Assembly (NCBI GenBank): GCA_029948255.1
Contig: JALIZF010001916.1
Coordinates: 310,001 to 374,000, forward strand
Origin: Telmatactis stephensoni
Lineage: Eukaryota; Cnidaria; Anthozoa; Actiniaria; Isophelliidae
Direction of reading: 5' to 3'
Length of the DNA stretch: 64,000 nt
Part shown: positions 12,163-26,199 of the stretch, in pieces
Position numbering within the stretch: position 1 is the first letter of the stretch
Layout of the letters: each line of letters opens with the position of its first letter
Translations under genes and position numbers: made by a program
The notes under the pieces: model-generated
The model's input: the letters and a program-made list of their open reading frames with translations, nothing else
Told to the model about the DNA's origin: nothing
Database searches by the model: none

Positions 12163-13870
12163 AAGTAATGTAGACGTTCACTATAGCTGTTGCTAATTTA
12201 CAAATCAGTAGTAGGACTAAGGAGCGAGGGGTAGAGGTATTACTTGATGCGACACTAGATTTCTGGAGAAGCCATAAAATATGTAATTTTTTATTATTTT
12301 TGTCGTAGGCATTTATCTGTTTTACTAATTAGAAAATACTTGATAAAAGCTCATTGGCTTTGCGAGAAAAAGTTTTCGATGGCTACACAAAGTTGTTCGG
12401 TGAGATACTGTGAACTCGTTAACTAGCTAGAGCACATGGTTTACAGTCGAAGTTTTGTTAAATTGCCAACTCATGAAAACTCATCCCAGGGAGACGTTCA
12501 TACTGAAGCGAAACGTCATCTTGCTAATGTATATTATTTGCGATGAAATATCTAATCAAAAACATGATTAACTCATTTGTGGAACGAAAACATCATCCGG
12601 TAAAGAGTGAATGCTTGAAATCTTTGTCAAAATGCCTACAAAGTAAAGTGGAACTAAGAGAACTGGAAGTACAATGTTTCAGAACGCTAATTAAGCTCAC
12701 TTTATTTGTCTTGTATATTGTAGTAATTTGCAGGCGTTAACCCTCTGGATGAGTTTCCCAATCAATAGCCGTGAGTTGACTGGCAAGTTCTGAGTTTCAG
12801 ATCACATATCCTTGACATTTTTGAGTCAGTAGTACGTACGGGAGGAGGGGGGGGGGGGGGGGAAGTAAACTAGTGATTCGAGAGTTGGGTGTAAAGAATA
12901 TTTGAATGTATGGGTAGTGTGCAAGGGAAAGTACATGGTTCTCATATTAAAGGATAACTATGGCCGGATTCCCTGTGTCTTCAGAACTATTACCCATAAT
13001 TCTCATTCCACAGATAATTAACTTCACATTAGCATGACTTCACAAGACAATGTATGACGTCATTCATCTAATTAACAAATTAGTAGCTCATTAAAAAGCA
13101 TGCATGCACCTCGGTTGATCTCCCGCCAGGAAATGTCTTCATTTATTTAAGAAAGAAGAAAGTTTAAAACTGTTATGGCAGAACTCCTTCAAGTTGAAAT
13201 GATTTTGATTTCCTTGTTTTCCAATCTGACAGAAGGTAAGCAAAAATCAACACATCGCAACCTAAGCGGTTTTCATACAAATGCATGTTCACAACTCAAA
13301 TGGATCAATGAGCGCAGAAGTTTTGATAATATTGTAAACTTTTGAACATAGATTGAACAGAAAACGGAAAAGCGCTTACAATTTGCTGGTTTTTACAACT
13401 GATTTGTGGTAAAATTAGTACAAAATCGACGTCATCGACGTGGCGGGGATCACTCGCACGCGCGCTGGATGACTATTGTTGGATTTCCTGTGTAGTTAGA
13501 ATGTATTAGAATTCCTATTGACAATGGGTTTCAACAAATTTTGCTCGAAATTAACAAAATTAATGCAAGGTACTGATCACTCGCAGGCGCGCTGGAGAAC
13601 TATGGCTGGGTTTCCTGTGTGGTTAGAAATTACCCATAATCCTTATTCCCAAATGATTAACATATTTAGTACGACGTCACAATACAATATATGACGACAT
13701 ACAAATTAGAAGTTCATTAACTAAACGCGCTACCCTCATCTGTCCTCGGGAAACGTCTGGAAGGAACATAAGGAGAGTTTGAAACTGAGTGGTAAAACTA
13801 TTTAAGTTGAGATTAACTTGTTTGCATGCTGACAGAAGGTAAACGAAATTTATTTAATATTCCAGTTTCG
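12163..13870. repeat. Intergenic with a diverged duplicated ~270 bp unit
   Basis: Stretches 12955-13250 and 13590-13850 are diverged direct copies. Both contain tatggc(c/t)gg, attacccataat, a tatgacg tract and a final ctgacagaaggtaa. A third, partial copy starts near 13465. A run of G lies near 12848. The first copy could encode a short signal-peptide-like exon (ATG at 13175, donor GTAAGC after gacagaag), but nothing supports its use. Confidence 0.55.
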
Positions 13871-13874
13871 AATT

Positions 13875-15236
13875 ATGCACTTATCAGCGGCTTTCCCGGG
13901 GGTCGACCCCGGGGACACCCCCGGGGAATTGATATTTTATGCATTCAAAAGACTGCAAAAACCCGTGGGTAGGGCGGATGAAAAGCGATACAAAGTCCCC
14001 ACCCCCAGGGGCATGTGCACAGAAATAATTATTTAAGCAATGTTTTTTTAAAAAAAGATGGACAACAAAATACATTTGACATAATTGAACTTTCATATTC
14101 TTTTATTGTGATAAATTCCATTGCAAACAATTAAAACATATATATCTTTTTATCTTCCTGGCTTTCTGTTCAGATATGTCAGTTCACACACGGGCCATGA
14201 TACCATACATTGCAAACGTCTGTTTTTCCATCACATCTTATCATAAATCTAGAAAGATGAAAAAAAAAAAGGATTCAAAGCATCATCTGAGAAATAGGAA
14301 AAAAAATTGAATTGAAGAATAAAAATGAAAAGTTACTAAAAACTTTGAACTTCATACCCATATTCTACACTAATTTTACACTAATTTAAACTATAAACTT
14401 CAGTAAACAAATATCAATTTCTGCGTTATTTCTGCGAAAGAAAAAGTAAAACGACTTTTAGGATGACCTTAATAATAGCCTATATAAGGTTCTGAAGTTT
14501 TCAGTCATCTCGCGATTAATCTTACCTTTCAAAGCGAAGTCGTCGAAGTCGTTTGCTACGACAGCCTTCCTTTTGCTTCTATCCGAGCTCCACGCTTTGT
14601 AAATGGACATTCTTTAGTATTTAATTAACATAAGAAAAGCGTTTAACTGACATTATAAAATAACTATGATATAACGCACGCTCTGATTGGCCAAAGGACG
14701 CGTGTTGCGCGTTCTCTATGAGAACACATAGCACGCGCGCGCACACATTTTCATACTTTCTCCAAAGAAAAAAGAAAATAAAACTTCAATTGTATTTTAT
14801 AAAAGAAATAGAAAACTCGGCAGCGTGCTATGTTGAGTTATAGAAGCACTTGGGAATTGTAAGAAGACTCGAGAAGTGTTGAGAAGCACTCGGCTACGCC
14901 TCGTGCTTCTCCTAACACTTCTCTCGTCTTCTTACAATCCCCGCGTGCTTCTATAACTCAACATAGCACGCTGCCTCGTTTTCTATTTCTACAACAACAA
15001 CCACATGTCTTTTGCTTTTGTAAGGCCCATAATAATTATTTTTACACAGGAAGCCCATTGGAGCAAAACCCCGTGGGGCAGTCCCGTGGGTATGGCCATC
15101 AAAACTAATTGCTTACAATTCCCCCTCCCCCGCGGGATAAAAAAAATCACCAAAGTAAACCAATCCCCTACTAATCCCCTATGTGCCCCGAGGGTGTCCC
15201 CGGGGTCGACCCCCGGGGAAGCCGCTGATAAGTGCA
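13875..15236. mobile_element. 1.36 kb DNA transposon with TTA target duplication
   Basis: The termini are TGCACTTATCAGCGGC and its exact inverse. The inverted repeats extend about 45 bp through a GC-rich tract (gggggtcgaccccgggg). TTA flanks both sides (13872-13874 and 15237-15239), as expected for PIF/Harbinger-type insertion, though that superfamily call is inferred from the duplication alone. The minus strand carries a possible first exon (14526-14610, ATG and a GTAAGA donor) and a separate PHD-like fragment near 14174-14247. No transposase was seen. Confidence 0.75.
14805..14989. mobile_element. Palindromic MITE nested in the TTA element
   Basis: The arms of about 85 bp start gaaatagaaaactcggcagc and end with the inverse. 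The centre is near cggctacgcctcg. It would fold into a near-complete hairpin. Confidence 0.8.
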
Positions 15237-15599
15237 TTACTGGAGACCGCTGAGTTTCCTGACAAAAGGTGCATTTATACAGCGTTAGCCTCGAGTCCAT
15301 GTAAATTATTCAAAAGTACCGGTGGAAGAAATGCAGTTGTTGATAAAGAACAACACAACAATCGAGTTTATTCCCATGAGTTTTCTTGAAAAGGCTATAA
15401 AGAGAGGCTATAAAGGCTGCATAAATGCGCCTTTTTTCAGGAAGCTCAATTGGAAACTGGACTATTACGTTTTGCATGCTGGCATTAAGTTTAACTTGTT
15501 TTCTTTATTGACTTCAAGGACTTTCTGAAATGTTAATTATATGCTTTGACAAAGACCCCAACAAAGATTCTTGGGAATACAGAATTATTAGATTTGTTA

Positions 15600-16735
<1,136 letters not shown>

Positions 16736-19700
16736 TTCATTCCTTCTCTTCTTCTCTAACTTGGTTCTGTCTTTAATTATTATTTGCTTCTTTCTTTCCT
16801 TGCTTCCTATCTATCTATATTCCATCTCCTTTTCTTTACCTCTCTCTGTCTTCCTACTTTCTTTTTTTTTCTTGCTTCCTATCTTTCTCCCTCTCTTCCT
16901 TCTTCCCTATCTGCACTCTAGTACTTATACATTGTATCACTCCCTAAATATTGTTTCTGCTTTTCTATCTTCTTTTCTTCAAGTCTACCTCCATATTACC
17001 TCTCATTGATTCATACTTTTACTATATATTTATGGATGTATTAATTCATTTATTCATGCATTGATTGATTGATTGATTTCTTTAATATGTGTTTATTGGT
17101 TGATAGATTGATTTCAGTCATTTATTCATGCATTCATTCATATAATTAGTTTTTTTCTTTTTTCTTTTCCTTCTTTCTTTCTCCTCAACTGTCCTCACGA
17201 CCTCCCTTTCATCCTCCCCAATTTGTGCTGCTTAAATTGTTTTTTCTTTTTTTTCTTTTTCAAGTCTATCTTCTTAAAACCTTTCATTCATTCAGATAAG
17301 AGAAAGGTACGTTCACTGTAATCTCTATATATACTGATGGTGACGATATAGACGTGTCATATTCCAAGGTTATCAGGCACAGATCAATGGGTACTTCTTA
17401 TCTGTTTTATAAAAGCTATAAATGCAGTGTCTGTAATACTGAAACCAATAAGCTCTACCTTTGTTACAAAACTGTGTTCCACTTCCAGTTCCAACCACTC
17501 ACATTCAGCTCTCTCTTTCAGATATATAACAACCTGAAGGAATAGGATCATGACAAAGGATCAAAGATAGATGTAACGTCATATTAGCCAGAATGGGATG
17601 AGGGAGGGTGAATGATCTGACCCCTTTCACCCTTCCCCTTCAGCACTGACCGTGGTCCTTTCTCTAGCACTAGTTGGTGTTTATGAACTCCATCTGGTAC
17701 TATGGTATAGGACCATGGTATAGAACATCATGTGACATCAGAGGATTAAAGACTGAAAAGTTCTGACATCATAGCTAGAATGGGATGGGGGTGAACTAAC
17801 TAACTGACCCCTTTTACCCTTGCTCCTTTAATTTGTCGGGCTGAACTCCAATTAGCTTTAAGGCCATGGTATAGGATGATCGAAGAGAGAAATGACATCA
17901 TAGCTATATTTATGACATTAGCTAGAATAGCTGTGATCTCATTTCTATCTTTGATCCTCTGATTTTTGGTATCTGCTCTCTTTCAGATAACATTCAAGAA
18001 AGAGGATGTCCTATTGAGTATGTGAGTGTGCATGACATGCCATAAAATCATGAAGTATGAATAAATTTATAAACAGTCAAAACATGAAAGAGCACAGCAT
18101 TGGAGCTTTTGGAACTTTGGAGAACAAATTTACCTGGTTATTTGTTGTAGTGCGCAAAATTTTAAAATATCTCAACTTCCTAACTCCTTCCTATATTCAG
18201 ACTTTCATTCTTCCCCTGCTTCTTATCTTTCAGATCATTCAAAAGAAATGGCATTGTCTTCTAACAGTGGTAGCTAGCGGTTCATAGCTTTCAAGGTTGC
18301 ATGGAAGTCTACAATTAATGTAAATTAATTAGGCATAGTTTAAGGGGTCCCATTGGCATATAGCTACAAGTTAAAATGCAACCTATGCAACAACATCAAT
18401 ATAAGTAAGACAAAATCAAATTATAGAAAATAAAATGATACTACTAAGTGATAATAATTATTTATTATTGAATATTATAGTCACTGGATAGGTATCATTT
18501 CATTTTTTATTTTCTATCTTACTATCTGTTGTATTTTGATTTTATTGGACAAGCAATTTATGACTTTGTATCCTTTTTTGGTGCAGACTATATATACACA
18601 TTTTGACATATTATTTGTACCCAGTAAGCATCATTCATTGAGAGGCTGGCCATTAAGGATACTGCCATGTTCAAACCTGTCCACCCCTCTATCAAAAATG
18701 TATAATAGCTTTTAACACAGAAGTTTATGGTTTTAGACTTTCCAAAGCACTCACAATTACATGTATTATGGGGTTAAGGGTCACTGGAGGATTGTCTCTC
18801 TACACCCAGCACCTTGTGAAGCGCAATACATGATCAGTCGTGAGCTGATCACCTTAGCCTCTCCAAGTGTGAAGACTGTCCGTGTGTGTGGCTTTGCCAT
18901 ACGTCAATCCTACCCGAGGTAACCCTGTCCATCACAAAACACGGCGGATCTAGGGGAGCTGTAAACCCTGAAAACAAATCAAGCAGATCATCAACCCTTC
19001 ATGCCTTGGAAAGGCCAAAATGATTCGTGTTCTACGAAGTTCGAGGCCAAAACAACAACCGACACCCTAGAATAAAGGCCACAATTGATTTGTCATTTAG
19101 GACAAAGTTCGAGTGGGAACATCTCAATAATCTAATGGAGAACAAGTTGTTGTAAAGATCAAGGTAAAGATCGACTGTCAGTTATCAACAGATTTGATAG
19201 ATTCAGGGAGAAGGAATTGTCTGAACCTCTTTCACCATCCCACATCAACTCAATACTCCCACGTGCCACTGATTATGTATCAAATGAGAGAAAATTAAGT
19301 CATTTTCACTGTGGTAGATCTCTTTACCATACTGATAGTGACTATAGATATGCACGTCATTGTCTTGGGTTGATCAGGCACAGATCAATGGTTTCTTAAT
19401 ACAGCAGAGTGTGTTTGCAGATGAAAAAATGTCTTATGCTTGTTTTGACAGTTTGAACATGTGTTGTTAGGGGGCATTTTCAGTCTGCAGATTTGATATG
19501 TTTGGGTTATCAAGCTACTTTTTCACATGAGTATCAAAAAAACTACATGCATGCATGGTCTCGTGCAAAAATGAAGAGTTTTTAGCCATCAAAGTTGTTG
19601 AAACAGCAAAAACAGGGTAAACTTCCAGTGAAGTTACCGTGTTCCATTGTTTGCCAAAATAATGCAATGCAGTCTCTATTTTCGAATGTTTTGCCACTTC

Positions 19701-19789
19701 AACATAGTCAGTACGCACAAAAACTAATTGCTTGAATAGCTGCAATCACTCATGTACTGTTCTTAATCTCTTTCAGATAACAAGGCCAT
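16736..19789. other. Intergenic, degenerate repeats, no gene seen
   Basis: It contains pyrimidine tracts, a short (attg)n block near 17061, and two related stretches (17325-17395 and 19325-19395) sharing atcaggcacagatcaatgg. Diverged units near 17590-17640 and 17770-17830 (gaatgggatg, then gacccctttnaccctt) resemble the 119 bp array that follows. The string ctctttcagataaca recurs near 17975 and 19768. Confidence 0.55.
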
Positions 19790-20345
19790 GACAGAGGATT
19801 ACATCTGAGATCGCATGGAATGGAGGAGGGTGAACTGTCTGACCCCATTCATCCTCCCCCGTTAGCACTATAAATACCACCTTCTGTGCAAGCAAAACTG
19901 GACATGACAAAAAATGGAAAAACATTGGAGATTGCATGGAATGGAGGAGGGTGAACTGTCTGACCCCATTCACCCTCCCCCGTTAGCACTAAATACCACC
20001 TTCAGTGCAAGCAAAACTGGACATGACAAAAAATGGAAAAACATCAGAGATCGCATGGAATGGAGGAGGGTGAACTGTCTGACCCCATTCACCCTCCCCC
20101 GTTAGCACTAAATACCACCTTCAGTGCAAGCAAAACTGGACATGACAAAAAATGGAAAAACATCGGAGATCGCATGGAATGGAGGAGGGTGAACTGTCTG
20201 ACCCCATTCACCCTCCCCCGTTAGCACTAAATACCACCTTCAGTGCAAGCAATACTGGACATGACAAAAAATGGAAAAACATCGGAGATCGCATGGAATG
20301 GAGGAGGGTGAACTGTCTGACCCCATTCACCCTCCCCCCATTGGT
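19790..20345. repeat. 119 bp tandem array, about 4.7 copies
   Basis: Units contain ggaatggaggagggtgaact and ttagcactaaataccacctt and are nearly identical except at the edges. The period is not a multiple of three, so the ORFs that read through it are not conserved coding sequence. Confidence 0.9.
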
Positions 20346-21371
20346 GCTGAACTCGACCTAGCGCCACAGTATTGCTGATACCGGAATTGACTACGAAACA
20401 TGACAACAAACCCTACAACTGTTTTCTTGTACAAGCAATTTGTATTATACTGTATATATATTAGCTTACCCTACTACTGGGTCTCATTCAATGTCTGACT
20501 AAAACTTTCGAGGAAAAGAACTTAAACATCAGATCAGCAAAGTGCTTTGAAAGTTTAATATCAGATGAATGAAAACTTACTTAATTGAAAAAAATATCAA
20601 TTGTAAATTCTTTTTGCAATCAATTGTAAAAATCCTTTTGACTTGACTGAATACATGTAACTCATTGACAGAACTGTCTAGTTTCACTTTATTCTGTCTA
20701 AATGATGGACTACGTTGGTGTGAGTAGCAGTTTTGCTGTGACTGTGAATTGATAATGATCAATGACAACATCTCTGAAATCATTACTGGGAGTAGTTATG
20801 GTGTTGTTTTCACTGACGTTGTGGTTGTTGTTGTTGTTGTGGTTGTTGTTGTTTTGGTTGTTTTTGTTGTTGTTGAAGTAAATAAATTAGGAGTAGGAGT
20901 TGTTATTTGTACTCTAACAGTGGTGTAGTGAGGGAGGAGCCAGGGGGGCGATTGCCCCCTACAATTTTGGACTTGAGCATTTATCTGAAGGATCACTTTC
21001 AAGGTTTACTTTTAATTTAATTCACAAATATTCCAATGTTATCTCAAGTATACTCCGCACTTGGACAAAGTTTTGCTTTTGTCCCAAAACATTCTTAATT
21101 TCTGGGAAATTAGCATATTTTGGCAGGAACTGGCCCCCTTTTGCTCAGTTGTTGCCATGCCCCTGTACTCTAGTATTAGTTTTCATGACCTTCCATTTAC
21201 TTCCATATATTTTGTAATATTTGCATCATATAGTTATTTCATGTAATGACCTACGAATAGTTTAGCATAATTTGCTGTTCTTGTCAGTAGATACTGCCTC
21301 ATGAACAGCGAAGCACCCTCCTGTAGGATTAGTTGTAGTTGCTACTCCTGGGCGCAGGAGCACCCTAAAAA
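20346..21371. other. Intergenic with (TTG)n microsatellite
   Basis: A ttg/gtt microsatellite lies near 20818-20876. No other structure or gene was recognised. Confidence 0.6.
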
Positions 21372-21822
21372 GTGGTGGGGCTATATAAGAGACTAGTATG
21401 GGAAAACGTGGTGGGACTATATAAGAGACTAGTATGGGAAAAAGTGGTGGGACTATACAAGAGACTAGTATGGGAAAAAGTGGTGGGGCTATATAAGAGA
21501 CTAGTATGGGAAAAAGTGGTGGGACTATACAAGAGACTAGTATGGGAAAAAGTGGTGGGGCTATATAAGAGACTAGTATGGGAAAAAGTGGTGGGGCTAT
21601 ATAAGAGACTAGTATGGGAAAAAGTGGTGGGGCTATATAAGAGACTAGTATGGGAAAAAGTGGTGGGGCTATATAAGAGACTAGTATGGGAAAAAGTGGT
21701 GGGGCTATACAAGAGACTAGTATGGGAAAAAGTGGTGGGGCTATACAAGAGACTAGTATGGGAAAAAGTGGTGGGGCTATATAAGAGACTAGTATGGGAA
21801 AAAGTGGTGGGGCTATGGTAGT
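21372..21822. repeat. 36 bp tandem array with TATATAA in most units
   Basis: About 12.5 copies of a unit containing gtggggctatataagagact and agtatgggaaaaa. Most units carry tatataag; some have tatacaag. All frames are kept open by the 36 bp period; no gene is claimed. Confidence 0.9.
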
Positions 21823-21835
21823 ACTACCAGTCCCT

Positions 21836-22522
21836 GTAGACAAGGCGCAAAACTCAAAAAGTCGATCGCAAAAAGTGCAGAAGGCATTTTGGGGTAGAGG
21901 GTGGTAACATAACTATTCTAAACTAATTTTTCATGCTGAATCCGAATATGACTGTTACCAAGACGTATTCTGCAATCTTATACGTGTAAATAACGTTTTT
22001 GTGAATTGCTACAGTCATTTCATACTAACGGCTTTTTCATGTAATTCCAAAAGTTCCCAAACTTAAAAACAATTACCATGGCTGGAAAGAGCATATCAAA
22101 ATCAGTAACACTGTGAAGTTTGAAGGATATCAGATGAAAAATCAAGAAGATACGAATTTTCAAAAATCGAAATTGTAAGTGTTTTCATACAAAATTTCGT
22201 TTTTTGAAAATTCGTATCTCCTTGTATTTTCAACTGATATCCCTCAAACTTCACAGTTTTACTGATTATGATGTGTTCTTTCCAGCTATGGTAATTGTTT
22301 TTAAGTTTGGGAACTTTTGAAATGACATGAAAAAGCTGTTAGTATGAAATGACTGTAGCAATTCACAAAAACGTCATTTACACGTATAAGATTGCAGAAT
22401 ACGTCTTGGTAACAGTTATATTCGCATTCAGCATGAAAAATTAGTTTAGAATAGCTATGTTACCAGCCTCTACCCCAAAATGCCTCCAGGTATCTGATTT
22501 TTCGAAAATGCGCCTTGTCTAC
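21836..22522. mobile_element. 687 bp foldback element
   Basis: Arms of about 320 bp are inverted copies that meet near 22179. The outer ends are gtagacaaggcgca and its inverse. Inner parts such as ttcatgctgaatccgaatat occur inverted as atattcgcattcagcatgaa. Arms differ by scattered substitutions. No coding sequence. Confidence 0.85.
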
Positions 22523-22684
22523 TGCCCTTCCGCGGTCCCTACGGGGTAGTTGGGTTTGGAGGCTACTCCCTTATATTTACCATATATTACGGGGATGATT
22601 TTGGCCTTGCTGTCTAAAACAGTTTACCTTTAACATGTTTAACTTGAAAACATCTCAAAAAGGGTGTCTGTCGGCGAATCATTA

Positions 22685-23112
22685 AGCCGCGGCTACACGA
22701 GCGATTTTTTGCCTGCACAGGCGACGCGATTTTCTGAAATGATCGGCGAAAGGTGAAAATCGCGCGTGTAGCCACCCTTGAACAAGCGACGCGACAGCTA
22801 AAAAAATCGCCAAAAAAAGTCGCGAGAAATTCAAAGAGTTGGATTTTTCGCGATAAAGTCGCCGAATTTCTCTCCCGTGTAGCCACTCCGCGACTTTTTC
22901 TTCGCACTCGCGATGCGACCAAATTTCAATTCTTCAATTCTTCCAGATTATTTTGACCGACAAAACCACGATTTGTTTATTTATATTTTTGGATTTCATC
23001 GCCAACATTTATCGTCAGCTTTTGTTGCTTCGTGTAGCCACCACCGCGCGCCGATCATTTCAGAAAATCGCGTCGCCTGTGCAAGCAAAAAATCGCTCGT
23101 GTAGCCGCGGCT
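22685..23112. mobile_element. 428 bp MITE with TTA target duplication
   Basis: The termini AGCCGCGGCTACACGAGCG are inverted at the other end, with about 60 bp of inverted similarity. TTA flanks both sides (22682-22684, 23113-23115), the same target as the element at 13875. Confidence 0.85.
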
Positions 23113-23115
23113 TTA

Positions 23116-23443
23116 CCCCGGGGGGGGGGACTCCCATCGAAAATGGGCGGGGATGATCGTCGGAAATTTTCAAAAATACCCCTAAAAGATACCCGAGTCT
23201 AAAAGGAGGGCGTGTCGCGTACGATTTTAACCCCTAAAAGATACCAATTTAAAAGCTGTCGTTGCTGTTATTATAATGTAATATTTTATTCTCTTAAAAA
23301 GATACCCTAAAAGATACCAGATTAACGGTAGGTGGGACAAAACCTTCGTAACACCCTAAAAGATACCAGAACCATGCTTTTTACCCCTAAAAGATACGAC
23401 GATCATCCCCGCCCAACGATATATGGGAGTCCCCCCCCGGGGG
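23116..23443. mobile_element. Element with internal ctaaaagatacc repeats, copy 1
   Basis: The ends are GC-rich inverted repeats (ccccgggggggggactccca and the inverse), with CTTTA on both outer flanks. Inside, the string cctaaaagatacc recurs about six times. Related copies are at 43198-43450 and 55916-56628. Confidence 0.75.
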
Positions 23444-24047
23444 CTTTACGTTTTCGTTTACCTGGTATGAATAGGAATAATCGGACCCTACCTAGTCACC
23501 AATTATTTTTTCTATCCGCAAAGGAATCTGGGAAGAGGATTGAGCTCGCTAAATCCTTCCCATCAACCACTGCGCAAATCAAAGAAATGAGTGGCTAACA
23601 CCCGAAGTACCACAGGGGCCCCAACATTAGTCTCCCTCGCAGCCGTGTTTAGCCTAACGGCTACGGCCAGGAGGGAGGGAGCGCCTCCAAGGAAAACCGT
23701 GGTACAGTGATGTCTGCGATGTGACGTCACGGTGGCGTGGCATAGCTTCAACATGGCGGCAAAAGAAGGAGATTGCAATTCACAGGTTTCCTTGCAGTTT
23801 TTACACCAAAAACGTCCAAGTATATTTCTGAAAACCCCATAAAAATTTGAAGATTTTCACGGACATTCATCTGTATGAACCTCAAAGTTTTTGAGCAAAG
23901 AAATCGTACGTTTGGATTTTTTTCGTAACCTGTGTCGTTTCGAAAACTGCTTGAAAGACGAAAAACTCAACAAACATTTTCAAGGCTGGTCACAGGCAGC
24001 CCAGCCACTTCTCCTGACAATGCATGTTTATTTTAATAATTTATTAA

Positions 24048-24628
24048 GGTAGCTCACTATAGTTTAGCGCGCGCGCGCGCGCTCAAGATCACGAGCATGC
24101 GCAACACTGGAACTTGCAGAAATTTTATTTTACTGACGTCATGTCGCGCGGTCGATTTTTTGGAGCAAAAATCTCCAAAACTAAACGGTAAAATCCTTTC
24201 ATAATTTGTCAACTTCATTCGAATATAGAGCGACAGTAATTGACGAAATATGAAAAAAATTGGCACTACAGAATTTTTTTTATTCCGCAAAATCGAAATT
24301 TTGAAATATTTTAGATTCTGTAGTTCAGAATTTTTTCGTTCTTTGCCATATGAAAGGTAAAGATATGGACTTTCTTTAAAATGAGTTTTAAAATAATTCA
24401 CCGTGTAAAACGTGCGTTTTTATTTATTTTATTGCAAAAATAACCTCAGTTAAAGCTGACGTGACGTTGCTATAGCAACCTTTCGAGCAATGAGTTTCAT
24501 ATCAAACGGTTCCTCGATTCGTGCACTATCATATGGTTGGCTAATGGATGTCAAAATATATATCTGTAGCACCTATTATACGCTTTCTACTAATGGTATA
24601 AATATCTTTAAAACTATAGGGAGCTACC
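24048..24628. mobile_element. TTAA-flanked MITE
   Basis: The termini GGTAGCTCACTATAGTTT and an inverted near-copy (one mismatch) are flanked by TTAA at 24044-24047 and 24629-24632. About 581 bp, with a (GC)n run near 24065. TTAA duplication suggests piggyBac- or Kolobok-type mobilisation (inference). Confidence 0.7.
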
Positions 24629-24632
24629 TTAA

Positions 24633-26199
24633 AAAGACAAAAAATGCGCGCGCTTGTTTTAATTTGCTTGGCGCGCGCGCGCGCTTGTTATGCATGGGTT
24701 TCCTGTGGTAATATCGCGCGCTTCTTGTAAATGGGTTTCCTGTGGCGATCCCGCGGGACAAAGCGTAGTTTGTGAGAAGGTATGAAACACGGGTCACGTG
24801 ATGGACGGATGTGTGCCCCAGGTTGGTTGGACACATTTCCGTGAAGCGCTCGGGATTTTTCACTCGTTGAAGTATCGTAAAGTAAGTCGAACAGTCTCCG
24901 AAAGGAAGTTTGACATGTGTGTGCTTGATTATTCCTCAAAAACTCAAAAATCTGTCAAGTTTCCTCGGCTTAGTTGCATGCTTGTAATTAAAACATTAAA
25001 ATACACTCCTGAATTAATCCTTAATTTTCCTCGGCCCCATTTACTTGTTTATAATATAGTGGCAAAATTTTTCTTTGTGTCATTTTATGATTTCTAATCA
25101 GTTGAACGCGTAGCGTAAACAAGAAAGCAAACGAATCAAGGTGGAACAACATACAAAGCCCAACAAATTCAAGCCCAAGAAAACAATAAAATTCATAACA
25201 GGTTTCAAAACTCACTTTATTTCTGTTTATAACTGAAGTGTTTACAATCTTCTTGTATGTATTTTTGCAAATTCTCAGCTAGAATAAGTTTTCGTTCTAT
25301 ATGAAACTACCGACCGAGTGTCAAAATGCACAACAAAAAATCAAAATTTTATGCCTAACATTAGCTTAATAATTTTGAAAATCAGCTCATTTCATATAAA
25401 TAATTGTTTCGAAATCTTATGTGAACATGAAAACTTATGAAGCGTCCTAAAACAATCCAAAAAAGTAATTTTTGCAGCCCAAAACTTTTAGTATTGTACA
25501 TGAAGCTGTGAGCGACACAACAAAACTTCAAAAAATCACTCATAAAACTATCTCAAATACCTTGAAAGTCCCCTCATTTACAGTGAAGAATAGTTTTGAA
25601 GTCTTCTATGAACATAAAAGCTCTTGAAATTTTCAAAAACGTCTTCCAAGAAGTAATTTTGTAGTCCAAAACCAGCACCGTTTCAAGTAAACTTGTGAGC
25701 GTTTGAAATTCCGAAAACTTTTTTAGATTTCGGAAAACTCTCGTGTACTCACGATAGCTATCCGACATCCCTCGACAACTCAACGAGTGAAAAATCCCGA
25801 GCGCTCCACGGAAATGTGTCCAACCAACCTGGGGCACACATACGTCCATCGCGAGTCAAAGCTTCTGAGGTGAAATTCTCGTCAAATAACAAACTTTGAA
25901 CACTCACACTCACACAGTTGTTTGGACATAAATACTTTGTTTACATATTCGAAGAAAAATCGACATTTTCTTTCTTAGCCGGTGAAATACAAGCGAAAAT
26001 GTATTTTGTCACGTGACCGTGTTTTATACCTTCTCACAAAGTAGCTTTGTCCCGCGGGATCGCCACAGGAAACCCATTCACAACAAGCGCGCGCTCGTCC
26101 CATGGGATATCGGGAGGATTTACCACAGGAAACTTATGCATAACAAGAGCGCGCGCCAAGCAAATTAAAACAAGCGCGCGCATTTTTGTTGTTGTCTTT
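24633..26199. mobile_element. 1.57 kb TTAA-flanked element with long inverted ends
   Basis: It abuts the previous element and shares its TTAA; the second TTAA is at 26200-26203. The ends AAAGACAAAAAATGCGCGCG are inverted, and the inverted arms extend about 250 bp (ggacacatttccgtg, gcgctc(g/c)) with a 130 bp extra block in the right arm. Two ORFs of 90-99 residues lie in the arms and are probably not genes. Confidence 0.7.

Noticed and set aside
12543..12740. 65-codon frame downstream of LamG gene A
   Set aside because: No signal peptide, domain or splice support.
19790..20345. CRISPR-like array
   Set aside because: Units are contiguous 119 bp repeats without unique spacers, in an intron-bearing animal genome.
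21262..21843. Open frames of 127-193 codons on both strands of the 36 bp array
   Set aside because: Low-complexity reading of a tandem repeat; frames on both strands are equally open.
22613..23156. Several 60-100 codon frames in the TTA MITE
   Set aside because: They lie in inverted repeats and read as Arg-rich shadows of the GC-rich ends.
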